From Streptomyces sp. NBC_01335 (GTDB taxonomy: Bacteria > Actinomycetota > Actinomycetes > Streptomycetales > Streptomycetaceae), in contig NZ_CP108370.1 of NCBI RefSeq assembly GCF_035953295.1, forward strand, positions 4,059,001 through 4,123,000: 64,000 nucleotides of DNA, given 5' to 3'. Of this stretch, positions 1 through 8,496 are shown one piece after another. Positions within the stretch are counted from its first letter, which is position 1. Every line of letters starts with the position of its first letter. The notes below the pieces were generated by a model that was not told the DNA's origin, searched no databases, and worked only from the letters and a program-made list of their open reading frames with translations. The translations under genes were made by a program, and so were the position numbers.

Positions 1-880
1 CTGCTTCGACTTCATCGGCATGCAGCGGATGTACCTCTCGATGGCCCGGGAGGACGCCGGTCCCCTGGCGGCGGCCCTGCGCGAGCGCCCGGTGCCGCCC
101 CGTGACGCGCGCTGGGCGACCTTCGTCCGCAACCACGACGAGCTGACGCTCGACAAGCTCGACGAGGACGAACGCGCCGAGGTCTTCGCCGCCTTCGGGC
201 CGGACGAGGACATGCAGGTGTACGGCCGGGGCCTGCGCCGCAGGCTGCCGCCGATGGTCGACGGCGACCGCCGCCGCGTCGAACTGGCCTACAGCCTGCT
301 CCTCAGCCTGCCCGGGACCCCCGTGCTCTTCTACGGCGAGGAGATCGGGATGGGGGAGAACCTGGCCGCACCCGGGCGCCAGGCGGTACGGACCCCGATG
401 CAGTGGACCCCGGACAAGGGCGGCGGCTTCACCTCGTCCGAAGACGGCGGCCGTCTGCCCAATCCGGTGGCCGAGGGCGCCTTCGGGCCCAAGCGGGTCA
501 ACGTGCACGACCAGATGCGCGATCCCGACTCCCCGCTGTCCCGGATGCGGAGCCTGATCGAGCGGTACCGCGAGGCGCCCGAACTGGCCTGGGGCCGCTG
601 CGAGGTACTCGACACCGTCGATCCCGGTGTGATGGCGCACCTCAGCTCGCTGCCGGAGGGAGCGGTGCTGGCCGTGCACAACTTCTCCGGCCGGCAGCTC
701 ACCGCGGTTGTGGAGGTCCCCGGCCTGCGGGGCGGCCGTCTCCTCACGGACCTGGCCGACGGCGGGACGGTGAAGGCGGCGGCCGGCGGGCGGATCGGCG
801 TCGGCCTGGAAGCGTACGGCTACCGCTGGCTCCGGGTGAACACCCCGCTGGACGACCCGGACCGCGCGGTCGCGGAGTGA
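1..880 (+). CDS. GH13 alpha-amylase family protein, trehalose-synthase-like (3' end)
   Basis: The gene enters from outside the window in frame from base 2; about 292 C-terminal residues are visible. The fragment carries the GH13 region IV motif (FVRNHDEL, with the transition-state His-Asp) and the run LLSLPGTPVLFYGEEIGMGENL followed by VRTPMQW, which is characteristic of maltose-to-trehalose isomerases (TreS) and related alpha-amylase-family enzymes. The last ~80 residues form the C-terminal beta domain of this fold. The catalytic nucleophile and acid lie upstream and cannot be checked. A cytoplasmic alpha-glucan or trehalose role is inferred from the family. The stop codon is part of a 20-bp duplication and is followed by a strong hairpin. 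It could also be an oligo-1,6-glucosidase-like member; TreS-like is preferred. Confidence 0.85.
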   Translation, partial: CFDFIGMQRMYLSMAREDAGPLAAALRERPVPPRDARWATFVRNHDELTLDKLDEDERAEVFAAFGPDEDMQVYGRGLRRRLPPMVDGDRRRVELAYSLLLSLPGTPVLFYGEEIGMGENLAAPGRQAVRTPMQWTPDKGGGFTSSEDGGRLPNPVAEGAFGPKRVNVHDQMRDPDSPLSRMRSLIERYREAPELAWGRCEVLDTVDPGVMAHLSSLPEGAVLAVHNFSGRQLTAVVEVPGLRGGRLLTDLADGGTVKAAAGGRIGVGLEAYGYRWLRVNTPLDDPDRAVAE

Positions 881-910
881 CCCCTGAAGTCGCGGAGTGA
901 CCCCTGAAGT
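871..910. repeat. Perfect 20-bp tandem duplication over the stop codon
   Basis: Two identical copies of CGCGGAGTGACCCCTGAAGT lie back to back (871-890 and 891-910). The first copy contains the last codons and TGA stop of the GH13 gene, so the second is a non-coding copy of the gene's end. It looks like a recent slippage duplication. Confidence 0.9.
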
Positions 911-914
911 CCTC

Positions 915-944
915 GGGCCCCGCGCGATCCTGCGCGCGGGGCCC
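915..944 (+). terminator. Rho-independent-type hairpin between convergent genes
   Basis: A perfect 12-bp stem (915-926 with 933-944) closes a 6-nt loop just after the GH13 gene and before the end of the convergent fibronectin-III gene. There is no U run, as is usual in Streptomyces. It can serve both strands. Confidence 0.8.
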
Positions 945-978
945 TCGGGGGTGTCCGTACTACCGTCCGGTGATCAGC

Positions 979-3006
979 TCACGCGGCCGGGGCCAGCACC
1001 ACGTGGGCGGTGCCGGGGACGGAGGCGGTGCCGTCGGCGTAGAGGGCGGTCACGCGGTAGAAGTGCGTGGTGCCCCGGGCGGCGGACTTGTCGGTGACGC
1101 TGGTGTACGGGTACGGCGAGGTGGCCGCCGCGATCGGCTCGTACGCCTCGGTGGCCGGGTTCCAGCGCTCGACCGTGTAGCCGGTGGCGCCCGTGACCGG
1201 GCTCCAGTCGAGCGCCGCGCCGCCGTTGGTGCCGGCTTCGGCGGTGACGGAGACCGGGGAGCCCTCGGGGGTCGCGACCGTGGGGGTGAGGTCCCGCTCG
1301 GTGACGATCACGACGGGGTTGGCCTCGGGGTCGCGCATGCTGCGGTTGCCGGAGAGGTCCTGGACGTCGACGAAGTAGCAGCGCTCCTCACCGTCGGGCA
1401 GCCGGACGTCGCTGTACGAGGAGACGGTCGCCCCCACGTAGGCGGAGGTCTCCGCGTAGCAGACCGAGGAGCCGGTCTCCTCGTCGGTGACCAGCTCGCC
1501 CATGTAGACCTGCTGGCGCGCGATGTCGGGCTCCGTACCGGCCTTCCAGCGCAGCTCGACGCCGTAGTCGGTCGGCTCGGCGGTCAGGTCGGTGACCGGA
1601 GCCGGGGGCGTGGTGTCGGCGGTGAGCGTGGTGGTGGTGACGGTCGGGGAGGCCGAGGACTCCTTCGACTTGCTGTCGAACGCCTTCACCGCGTAGTGGT
1701 ACGTGGTACCGGCCATCGGGAAACTGTCGGTGCAGGTGTACTGGCGGCGGCCGTCGTCGAGCAGCTTCGACGTGGTGGTGCACCGGGCGAGTTCCGCCGT
1801 CCCGTCCAGGGGCAGGCTCTTCGAGCGGTAGACGTGGTAGTCGTACACCGAGCCGTCGGTCTGCTCTTTGATCCACGTGAGGGTGACCGAGGTGATGGCC
1901 GGTCTCGCGGTCACCTCGTGCGGTGCGGCGACCAGGCGGTACGCGGCGGCCGGCGGGTTGTTCGCGGCGGTGTACGCGGAGGTGCGGCCCGCGCCGTCCA
2001 CGGCTGCGACCCGGTACTGCCACACGGTGGAGCGGGTGACGGCCGTGTCGGTGAAGGAGGTGCCCGTCACGCTCTTGGTGACGGTGGTGTTGTTGCCGGT
2101 GCGGATCAGGGCGTAGTGGGTCGCGCCCGCCACCGGCTTCCAGGTCACCGCGATGCCCGCGTCCGTGCCCGTGGCGGTGAGACCGGTGGGCGTGGTCATG
2201 AGCGGCGACACCACGGGGACGTCGGCCGACCCGGTGGAGACGTTTCCCGCCTTGTCGACGGCGCGGACCTCGTAGTAATAGGTCTTGCCGGGTTCGGGGT
2301 TGAGGCCGGTGTAGCTGGTGGCCCCGCCCGCGGCGACCTGGGTGTACGTGGTGGTGCCGGCCAGGCGGCGGTAGATCCGGTACCCGGCGAGGTCCATCTC
2401 CACGCTCGCCGGATAGGTCATCTTCACCTTGCCGGAGGGGGTGTCGTGGACGACCTTCACGCCGGTGGGCGTGCGCGGCTTGACCTTGTCGTACGTCTTC
2501 GACGTGCGGGGCGCGTAGCCGAACTTGACGGCGGCGGAGCCGGTCCAGTTGACGTAGTCGACGCGCAGGGTGTGCTTGCCGGACGGGATGGTGAGGTTGA
2601 CCGACTTCGACACCGTGGCCGAGCCGTTCTTCCAGATGTCGATCTTGCGTACGCCGTCGAGGTACACCCGCACCCCGTCGAGCGCCGAGGCGGCGAGGGT
2701 GAAGGGGCCGCCGGAGCCGAAGTCGCGGGTGACGGAGTAGCGGACGGCGAAGTTGTCCTTCGGCAGACCGGATATGGGTGCGTTGTTGCCCCAGTTCTGG
2801 TCCATCGCGTTGTCGCAGTCGGTCTTCTTCGGCGTGCCGGCGAACGTGGTGTTCGCGTAGTAGGTGCGCGTGAAGTAGTTCGTCTTGCAGGCCACCGTGG
2901 CCGCCGCCGCCGGCGTGGCGCCGACGGCCGAGAGCAGCGTGCAGGAGGTCGCCGCGACGGAGAGCGCCGCGACGGAGCGGAGCCGTACGCGGGAAGGGGG
3001 TGTCAC
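979..3006 (-). CDS. Secreted PA14 / fibronectin type III repeat protein
   Basis: A 675-aa exported protein. The GTG at 3006 is chosen because the translation from there begins with a Sec signal peptide (VTPPSRVRLRSV, hydrophobic core, cleavage near TPAAAA); in-frame sequence upstream does not look coding. Residues ~40-155 resemble a PA14 domain (YFTRTYYANTTFAG, VRVYLDG, LRVDYVNW), a beta-barrel that often binds sugars or cell-wall glycans. Five fibronectin-III-like modules follow, each with the Y-x-V-x-A-V-D pattern. No catalytic domain is visible, so an adhesive or scaffold role outside the cell is inferred. The D-Ala-D-Ala carboxypeptidase gene lies 122 bp upstream on the same strand and may share its transcript. 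Confidence 0.8.
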   Translation of the reverse strand: MTPPSRVRLRSVAALSVAATSCTLLSAVGATPAAAATVACKTNYFTRTYYANTTFAGTPKKTDCDNAMDQNWGNNAPISGLPKDNFAVRYSVTRDFGSGGPFTLAASALDGVRVYLDGVRKIDIWKNGSATVSKSVNLTIPSGKHTLRVDYVNWTGSAAVKFGYAPRTSKTYDKVKPRTPTGVKVVHDTPSGKVKMTYPASVEMDLAGYRIYRRLAGTTTYTQVAAGGATSYTGLNPEPGKTYYYEVRAVDKAGNVSTGSADVPVVSPLMTTPTGLTATGTDAGIAVTWKPVAGATHYALIRTGNNTTVTKSVTGTSFTDTAVTRSTVWQYRVAAVDGAGRTSAYTAANNPPAAAYRLVAAPHEVTARPAITSVTLTWIKEQTDGSVYDYHVYRSKSLPLDGTAELARCTTTSKLLDDGRRQYTCTDSFPMAGTTYHYAVKAFDSKSKESSASPTVTTTTLTADTTPPAPVTDLTAEPTDYGVELRWKAGTEPDIARQQVYMGELVTDEETGSSVCYAETSAYVGATVSSYSDVRLPDGEERCYFVDVQDLSGNRSMRDPEANPVVIVTERDLTPTVATPEGSPVSVTAEAGTNGGAALDWSPVTGATGYTVERWNPATEAYEPIAAATSPYPYTSVTDKSAARGTTHFYRVTALYADGTASVPGTAHVVLAPAA

Positions 3007-3128
3007 GTGAGGAGGCCCTTTCGGACAAGGGTCGTGGAGCACAACGGGAGTGGAGCGGGGGAAGGGGCCCGGTGCGCGGAGCGCGCGCGGTCCGGACCCC
3101 TCCCGTGGCACCGGTACGGTGCCGGGGA

Positions 3129-4016
3129 CTACTTCTTGAAGCCGTAGTCCAGGAGCTTCTTGACGTCGGTCGTGCGGGTGGCCTCGGAGGTGGAGGCCAG
3201 GACGGCGCCGATCACCGTCTTGCCGTTGCGGGTCGCCGCGAAGACCAGGCAGTACTTGGCGTTGCTGCCGGAACCGGTCTTGATGCCGATCATGCCGCTG
3301 TAACTGCTCAGCAGCTTGTTGGTGTTGGTCCACGACATGTAGCGGTAGCCACCGCTCTTCGTGGTGACCTTCTGCTTCGTCGACTTCGTCTTGACGAGGG
3401 CGCGGAAGGTGGAGTTCTTCATGGCGCTGCTGGCGATCTTCGTCAGATCACGCGGGGTCGAGTAGTTCGAGCCATTGCTTATGCCGTCGAACGAGTCGAA
3501 GTGCGTGTTCTTCAGGCCGAGGGTCTTCGCGTCGGCGTTCATCTTGCCGAGGAAGGACTTCACCCGGGCCGCGCGGGTCGTACCGGTACCGAACTTGTCG
3601 GCCAGCGCGTACGCCGCGTCGCAGCCGGACGGCAGCATCAGGCCGTACAGCAGCTGGCGCACGGTGACCTTGTCGCCGACGATCAGGTGCGCCGAGGAGG
3701 CGCCCTTGGCGACGATGTAGTCGCTGTACGCCTTCTGGATCGTGACGGTGCTGTTCAGGTTGAGGTTCTTCTGCGCCAGCACCACCTTGGCGGTCATGAT
3801 CTTGGTGGTGGACCCGGTGGGGCGCCGGGTGTCGGCGCCCTTGGAGTAGAGGGTCGCGGCGCTGGCGTTGTTCATCACGAACCCGCCTGGCGCGACGACG
3901 GTGGGCGTCGGAACGGTGGCCGCCTGCGCGGTGGTGGCGAGCGCCCCACCGGCGATGACGGCGCCGGCCGTCAGGGTTACGGTCGCCGCGACGGACGTGC
4001 GACGAATGCCCCTCAT
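3129..4016 (-). CDS. dacA: D-alanyl-D-alanine carboxypeptidase (peptidase S11)
   Basis: 295 aa with a Sec signal peptide (MRGIRRTSVAATV..., cleavage after AQA). It is a penicillin-binding protein of the S11 family that trims the terminal D-Ala of peptidoglycan stem peptides outside the membrane. The three active-site motifs are visible: SxxK as S69-T-T-K72, the second box as PSGCDAAYAL (SGC where SGN is the textbook form), and KTG in GIKTGSG. There is no C-terminal PBP5-like membrane anchor domain, so it is probably soluble or loosely held. The ATG at 4016 starts the signal peptide; upstream in-frame sequence is not coding-like. The family is certain; the symbol is by analogy. Confidence 0.9.
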   Translation of the reverse strand: MRGIRRTSVAATVTLTAGAVIAGGALATTAQAATVPTPTVVAPGGFVMNNASAATLYSKGADTRRPTGSTTKIMTAKVVLAQKNLNLNSTVTIQKAYSDYIVAKGASSAHLIVGDKVTVRQLLYGLMLPSGCDAAYALADKFGTGTTRAARVKSFLGKMNADAKTLGLKNTHFDSFDGISNGSNYSTPRDLTKIASSAMKNSTFRALVKTKSTKQKVTTKSGGYRYMSWTNTNKLLSSYSGMIGIKTGSGSNAKYCLVFAATRNGKTVIGAVLASTSEATRTTDVKKLLDYGFKK

Positions 4017-4281
4017 GCGGATCTTCAAGATAAATGCTCCAAATGCCACTGGAATGCGGCTGCATGGGAGCCGCTGATGGTGAGACTCCTGGGACGGCCG
4101 CTTGGATGTGCTGGCGCCTGGGCGCGTTTGAACGGCGTGCGGAGCGCTGCGCATCGTAACGCGCGGAGCGGACGGCCCGGTCACGCCCGAGACGGGCGTT
4201 CTTCCTGGTGCGGGAGAGGCCCACAGGTTCACCGTGGCGTCCGGATCACGGACGGCTCCCCCCATGCGTCCATGTTGTATC

Positions 4282-4294
4282 TATGCTGTGTGCA
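4282..4294 (+). promoter_or_regulatory. Probable leaderless promoter of the GntR gene
   Basis: A -10-like TATGCT (4282-4287) ends six bases before the ATG at 4294, the spacing expected if transcription starts at the A of the start codon. No Shine-Dalgarno site precedes this ATG. No clear -35 box is seen. Confidence 0.5.
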
Positions 4295-4977
4295 TGCCTG
4301 CCGCACCTCCCGCTTCCCCTGCTGCCCACCGGGCGGAACCCAAACCACCCCCCGCCGCCGAACGCGTCTACTCCCACGTCAAGGAGGCGGTTCTCGACCG
4401 CCGTTACGAGGGCGGGACACTCCTCACCGAGGGGGACCTCGCCGAAGCCGTCGGCGTCTCCCGGACCCCCGTACGCGAGGCGCTGCTCCGCCTCGAAGTG
4501 GAAGGGCTGATCAAGCTCTACCCGAAGAAGGGCGCGCTCGTCCTCGCGGTCTCCGCCCAGGAGATCGCCGACGTCATCGAAACCCGGCTGCTCGTCGAGG
4601 AGTTCGCCGCCCGCAAGGCGGTTCCGGCCTCCCCACGACTGATCAGCAGGCTCGAAGAGCTGCTCGCCGAACAGAGCACCCTCGCGCGGGCCGGGGACCT
4701 GGCCGCCGTCTCCGTCGCCGACCGCAGCTTCCACGCCGAGATCGTGCGCAACGCGGGCAACCAGATCCTCTCCCGCCTCTACGACCAGCTCCGCGACCGG
4801 CAGTTGAGGATGGGAGTCGCCGTGATGGAGGCGCATCCCGGCAGGATCGCCGCCAACATCACCGAGCACACCGAGCTGCTGGAAGCCATTCGATCGGGTG
4901 ATGCCGAGGCGGCCGCGGAGGTCGTCCGGCGGCACGTCGGCCGGGTCAAGGTGCTGGTGCGGGGTGAGGACCGATGA
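4294..4977 (+). CDS. GntR family transcriptional regulator (FadR/FCD subfamily)
   Basis: 227 aa. Residues ~25-85 form a winged helix-turn-helix (AERVYSHVKEAVLDRRYEGG ... VSRTPVREALLRLE, with the family's SRTPVREAL helix), and the remainder is an all-helical FCD effector domain (VIETRLLVEEFAAR, SFHAEIVRNAGN, HTELLEAIRSGD) of the type that binds carboxylic acids with a metal ion. The ATG at 4294 is preferred over an earlier in-frame ATG because of the promoter spacing. The stop overlaps the next start (ATGA), so it is translationally coupled to the MFS transporter it presumably regulates. The ligand is unknown. Confidence 0.9.
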   Translation: MPAAPPASPAAHRAEPKPPPAAERVYSHVKEAVLDRRYEGGTLLTEGDLAEAVGVSRTPVREALLRLEVEGLIKLYPKKGALVLAVSAQEIADVIETRLLVEEFAARKAVPASPRLISRLEELLAEQSTLARAGDLAAVSVADRSFHAEIVRNAGNQILSRLYDQLRDRQLRMGVAVMEAHPGRIAANITEHTELLEAIRSGDAEAAAEVVRRHVGRVKVLVRGEDR

Positions 4978-6281
4978 GTTCCGCGGCCGCCCCCACCCTC
5001 TCGCTGCCCGGAGACCCGCCCGGCGGCCGGCGCGCCGTGTGGATATGGGGCATCGGGGTCGCCGTCTACTTCGTCGCGATCATCTTCCGTACGAGCCTGG
5101 GCGTCGCCGGACTCGACGCCGCCGCGCGGTTCGACGTCAACGCCTCCGCCCTGTCGACCTTCTCCATCCTCCAGCTGCTCGTGTACGCGGGGATGCAGAT
5201 ACCCGTCGGCCTGATGGTCGACCGGCTCGGCACCAAGAAGGTCCTCGCCCTCGGGGCGATCCTCTTCACCGCGGGCCAGCTCGGATTCGCGCTCTCCCCG
5301 TCGTACGGCACCGCGCTCGCCTCGCGCGCCCTGCTCGGCTGCGGCGACGCCATGACGTTCATCAGCGTGCTGCGGCTCGGCAGCCGCTGGTTCCCGGCCC
5401 GGCGCGGACCGCTGATCGGCCAGGTCGCCGCGCTCTTCGGGATGGCGGGCAACCTCGTCTCCACCCTCTTCATCGCCCGCGCCCTGCACGGCTTCGGGTG
5501 GACCACGACCTTCGTCGGCAGCTCGCTGGCCGGCGTGCTGGTGCTCGTCCTGATGCTGCTCTTCCTGAAGGACCACCCCGAGGGCCACGAACCCCCGCCC
5601 GCGGAGCACGCGGGCGCCGCCTACGTGCGCCGCCAGATCGCCGCCTGCTGGCGTGAGCCCGGCACCCGGCTCGGGATGTGGGTCCACTTCACCACGCAGT
5701 TCCCGGCGATGGTGTTCCTGCTGCTGTGGGGGCTGCCGTTCCTCGTGGAGGACCAGGGGCTGAGCCGGGGCACCGCAGGGAGCCTGCTCACCCTGGTGGT
5801 GCTCTCCAACATGTCGGTGGGCCTCGTCTACGGACAGGTCATCGCCCGCCACCACGCGGCCCGCCTCCCGCTCGCCCTCGGCACGGTCGGGGCGACCGCC
5901 CTGCTCTGGGCGGCCACCATCTTCCACCCGGGCCACGCGCCGATGTGGCTGCTGATCGTGTTGTGCGTGGTGCTGGGCGCCTGCGGCCCCGCGTCGATGA
6001 TCGGCTTCGACTTCGGCCGGCCCGCCAACCCGCCCGAACGCCAGGGCACCGCCTCCGGCATCGTCAACATGGGCGGCTTCATCGCCTCGATGACCACGCT
6101 GTTCCTGGTCGGGGTGCTGCTCGACGCGACCGGCGACGACTACACGACCGCCTTCTCCTCGGTGTTCTTCCTGGAGGCGCTCGGCCTCGTACAGATCCTG
6201 CGGCTGCGCAGGCGCGCGGCGGCACGGGAGCGCGAGCACCACGTGATCAGCCGGGTGGAGGCGGTGCACGTACCGGTGTGA
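4974..6281 (+). CDS. MFS transporter
   Basis: 435 aa with about 12 hydrophobic segments. It has the family signature loop between helices 2 and 3 (GLMVDRLGTKKVLALG) and RWFPARRGPLIG in the N-terminal half. It lacks the longer 14-helix plan of the drug pump next to it. It is an inner-membrane secondary transporter; the overlap with the GntR/FCD regulator suggests uptake or export of a small organic acid or related metabolite, which is an inference from context. Start codon ATG overlaps the regulator's TGA. Confidence 0.85.
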   Translation: MSSAAAPTLSLPGDPPGGRRAVWIWGIGVAVYFVAIIFRTSLGVAGLDAAARFDVNASALSTFSILQLLVYAGMQIPVGLMVDRLGTKKVLALGAILFTAGQLGFALSPSYGTALASRALLGCGDAMTFISVLRLGSRWFPARRGPLIGQVAALFGMAGNLVSTLFIARALHGFGWTTTFVGSSLAGVLVLVLMLLFLKDHPEGHEPPPAEHAGAAYVRRQIAACWREPGTRLGMWVHFTTQFPAMVFLLLWGLPFLVEDQGLSRGTAGSLLTLVVLSNMSVGLVYGQVIARHHAARLPLALGTVGATALLWAATIFHPGHAPMWLLIVLCVVLGACGPASMIGFDFGRPANPPERQGTASGIVNMGGFIASMTTLFLVGVLLDATGDDYTTAFSSVFFLEALGLVQILRLRRRAAAREREHHVISRVEAVHVPV

Positions 6282-6310
6282 GTGGTTCCGGCTCCGGCAG
6301 GGGGGCGGGG

Positions 6311-7807
6311 TCACCCGGTCGGGCGGGTGACCCCGCGGGGGCGGGCCCGTACGAACCCCCAGGCGACCAGCGCGGCGGCCAGAACGGCGAGCGCGAGTCC
6401 CGCGACCGTGGCCGCCTGCTGGAACTCCGCGGTCTGCCGGGCGCTCCAGTGCGCGTCGGCGACGCTGCCGGTGAACAGTGCGGCGAGGACCGTACCGGCG
6501 AGCGCGACCGCGGCGCCGGAGCTGACCTCGGACGCGGTGTCGACGAGTGCCGCGCCGGTCGTCGTCCGGCTCTCGGGCAGCCCGCGCAGCACGTTGACGC
6601 CCGCGACGACCCCCACCACCCGCATTCCGGCCGCCACGAGGACGAGGGCGAGCGCCACCCACCCGTAGCCGTACCCGCCCAGCAGCGCGTGGACGGCGAG
6701 CCCGGCGACCACCGCCGAGGCGCTGAGCCAGGCGGCCCGTTCGAGACCGGCCCGCTCCACGAACGGCCGGACGAACGCGCCGCCCGCGACCAGCACCACC
6801 ACCTGCGGCAGCATCCCGAGGGCGGCCTGCCCGGGCGACCACCCCCAGTCGAGCTGGAGCCGCAGCGTCACCAGATAGCCGAGCCCGGCGGTCGCCAGCC
6901 CGGCCGCGGCCTTGAACGCGAGGCCGCTCGACACCAGCGGGGCGGCGAGGAGCCGGAGGTCGAGGAGCGGGTGGCGCGCCGACCGCTCGCGCAGGACGAA
7001 CAGCACCGCCCCCGCCACGACCGCCGCCAGGACGGCCCAGGGGGCCCAGGAGCCGGCGCCCCGGTCCACGAAGAGCGTGGGCGCGAGGAGCGCCGCCACG
7101 ATCGTCGCCGTCCCCAGCACCGCGCCGGCCACGTCCACCGGATCACGGTGGAGCTCCGCCGCCCCGTCGGGTGCGATGCCCCGGCGTATCCCCAGGAACG
7201 CGAGCGCGGCGACCGGCACGTTCACCAGCAGCAGCACCTGCCACGGCGCGACCGCGAGGACGAAACCGCCCGCCGCCGGCCCGACCGCGAGCCCCACCAG
7301 GCCCACGGTGGAGATCAGGGTGGTCGCCCGTACGCGCAGCCCGTCGTCGTCGAACAGCCGGAAGGCCAGTGCCATCGAGCCCGGCGTGGTCATCGCCGCC
7401 GCGACCCCCGTCACCGCGCGGACCGCGATCAGCTGCCCCGGGGTGGTGACGCACGCGGTCGCCAGGCTCGCGACGCCCAGCAGCACCAGCCCGGTGAGCA
7501 TCACCCGCCGCCGCCCGAACCGGTCGGCGACCGCGCCGAACGCGAGCATCAGCCCGCCGAACACGACCGCGTACACCCCTGTCACCCACTGGAGGGCGGT
7601 GGTCGAGGCGTGCGTCTGCCGCCCGATCGTGGGGAGCGCGACGTTGAGGATCGAGTTGTCCAGCATCTCGAAGAGGAACACCGCCGACAGCCCGGCCAGC
7701 GCCACCCACGCCTCACGGAGGGAGCGGGGGGACGGGGCCGTCACGGGGGCCGGCACGGGGGATGCGCTACCGGTCCCCTTCCTGTGGTGCGTACGCAAGG
7801 CCGACAA
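6311..7807 (-). CDS. MFS drug:H+ antiporter, DHA2 (14-TMS) family
   Basis: About 498 aa. The order FLFEMLDNSILNVALPTI ... WVTGVYAVVFGGLMLAFG ... DRFGRRRVMLTG is typical of DHA2 multidrug pumps of actinomycetes (motif D1 followed by motif A), and the length gives room for 14 helices. It is divergent from the adjacent TetR regulator, with inverted-repeat operators in the gap, the usual arrangement for an inducible efflux pump. The start is uncertain: the longest frame begins at a TTG (7807) with a poor ribosome site, and GTG codons about 18 and 22 codons later, just before the first helix, are plausible. The substrate is unknown. Confidence 0.85.
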   Translation of the reverse strand: MSALRTHHRKGTGSASPVPAPVTAPSPRSLREAWVALAGLSAVFLFEMLDNSILNVALPTIGRQTHASTTALQWVTGVYAVVFGGLMLAFGAVADRFGRRRVMLTGLVLLGVASLATACVTTPGQLIAVRAVTGVAAAMTTPGSMALAFRLFDDDGLRVRATTLISTVGLVGLAVGPAAGGFVLAVAPWQVLLLVNVPVAALAFLGIRRGIAPDGAAELHRDPVDVAGAVLGTATIVAALLAPTLFVDRGAGSWAPWAVLAAVVAGAVLFVLRERSARHPLLDLRLLAAPLVSSGLAFKAAAGLATAGLGYLVTLRLQLDWGWSPGQAALGMLPQVVVLVAGGAFVRPFVERAGLERAAWLSASAVVAGLAVHALLGGYGYGWVALALVLVAAGMRVVGVVAGVNVLRGLPESRTTTGAALVDTASEVSSGAAVALAGTVLAALFTGSVADAHWSARQTAEFQQAATVAGLALAVLAAALVAWGFVRARPRGVTRPTG

Positions 7808-7812
7808 CCGCC

Positions 7813-7834
7813 TAAGATATAGAGTCCTATCTTA
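7813..7834. promoter_or_regulatory. TetR-type operator 1
   Basis: A perfect inverted repeat TAAGATA - 8 bp - TATCTTA lies in the divergent gap between the efflux pump and the TetR gene, just upstream of the pump start. It is A/T-rich against a G+C-rich background. Confidence 0.6.
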
Positions 7835-7861
7835 CGGAGCTCAGCGTAGGGCTCCGAAATA

Positions 7862-7879
7862 AGATAGGCAAATCTATCT
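7862..7879. promoter_or_regulatory. TetR-type operator 2
   Basis: The perfect inverted repeat AGATAG - GCAAAT - CTATCT lies 35 bp upstream of the TetR start. It shares the AGATA half-site with operator 1; the centres are 47 bp apart. A third inverted repeat (CGGAGC - 10 bp - GCTCCG, 7835-7856) lies between them. Autoregulation plus control of the pump is inferred. Confidence 0.6.
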
Positions 7880-7913
7880 AACTGGCTCTGATGGTGACCT
7901 TCAAGGAGACGTG

Positions 7914-8477
7914 ATGGCCGAGCGGCGACGCGGACCGGCGCTGGAGAAGGCACTCCTCGACGCCGCGTGGGAAGAACTCACCACCAACGGCTACGCCCGG
8001 TTCACCATGGACGCCGTCGTCCAGCGCGCGGGCACCAGCCCGCCCGTCCTCTACCGCCGCTGGTCCGACCGCGACGCCCTCGTCAGGGCCACCCTCCAGC
8101 ACGTCATGAAGGGGGCCCTCCTCGACATTCCCGACACGGGGAGCCTGCGCGGGGACGTGCTCACCCTCATGCGCGAGATCAACGCCACCCGCGTCGAACT
8201 CGTCACCGTCATGAGCGTGCAGCTCGCCGACTACCACCGGGCCACCGGCCCCGACGCCCCGCACGGCCCCCTCGTCAGCGGGCGCAAGGAAGCCGTCGAC
8301 GTGCTCTACGACCGCGCCGTCCGGCGCGGCGAGGCCCGGCGGGAACGCCTCACCGACCGCGTCAGGTCACTCCCCTTCGACCTGCTGCGCCACGAACTCC
8401 TCACGACCTTCGCCCCCGTGCCGGACGACGTGCTCGAAGAGATCGTCGACACGGTCTTCCTGCCGCTGGTCCGCTGA
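7914..8477 (+). CDS. TetR family transcriptional regulator
   Basis: 187 aa. Residues ~8-55 contain the TetR helix-turn-helix (ALLDAAWEELTTNGYARFTMDAVVQRAGTSPPVLYRRWSDRDALV). The C-terminal part matches the TetR_C ligand-binding type seen in actinomycete repressors (DVLTLMREINATRVEL...). ATG at 7914 is preferred to the GTG at 7911 because AAGGAG (7903-7908) is then 5 bp away instead of 2. It is divergent from the DHA2 pump and probably represses both genes through the two AGATA-type palindromes. The inducer is unknown. Confidence 0.9.
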   Translation: MAERRRGPALEKALLDAAWEELTTNGYARFTMDAVVQRAGTSPPVLYRRWSDRDALVRATLQHVMKGALLDIPDTGSLRGDVLTLMREINATRVELVTVMSVQLADYHRATGPDAPHGPLVSGRKEAVDVLYDRAVRRGEARRERLTDRVRSLPFDLLRHELLTTFAPVPDDVLEEIVDTVFLPLVR

Positions 8478-8496
8478 CGCCGCTCCTCATGAGCGG

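Noticed and set aside
970..3147. 725-codon open frame on the plus strand
   Set aside because: It is the antisense shadow of the fibronectin-III gene: Val/Arg/Gly/Asp-rich with no recognisable domain, while the minus strand encodes clear PA14 and FnIII domains with a signal peptide.
4779..6842. 687-codon minus-strand frame over the GntR/MFS region
   Set aside because: It runs antisense through the MFS gene and into the DHA2 gene in a wrong frame; composition is that of a high-G+C shadow.
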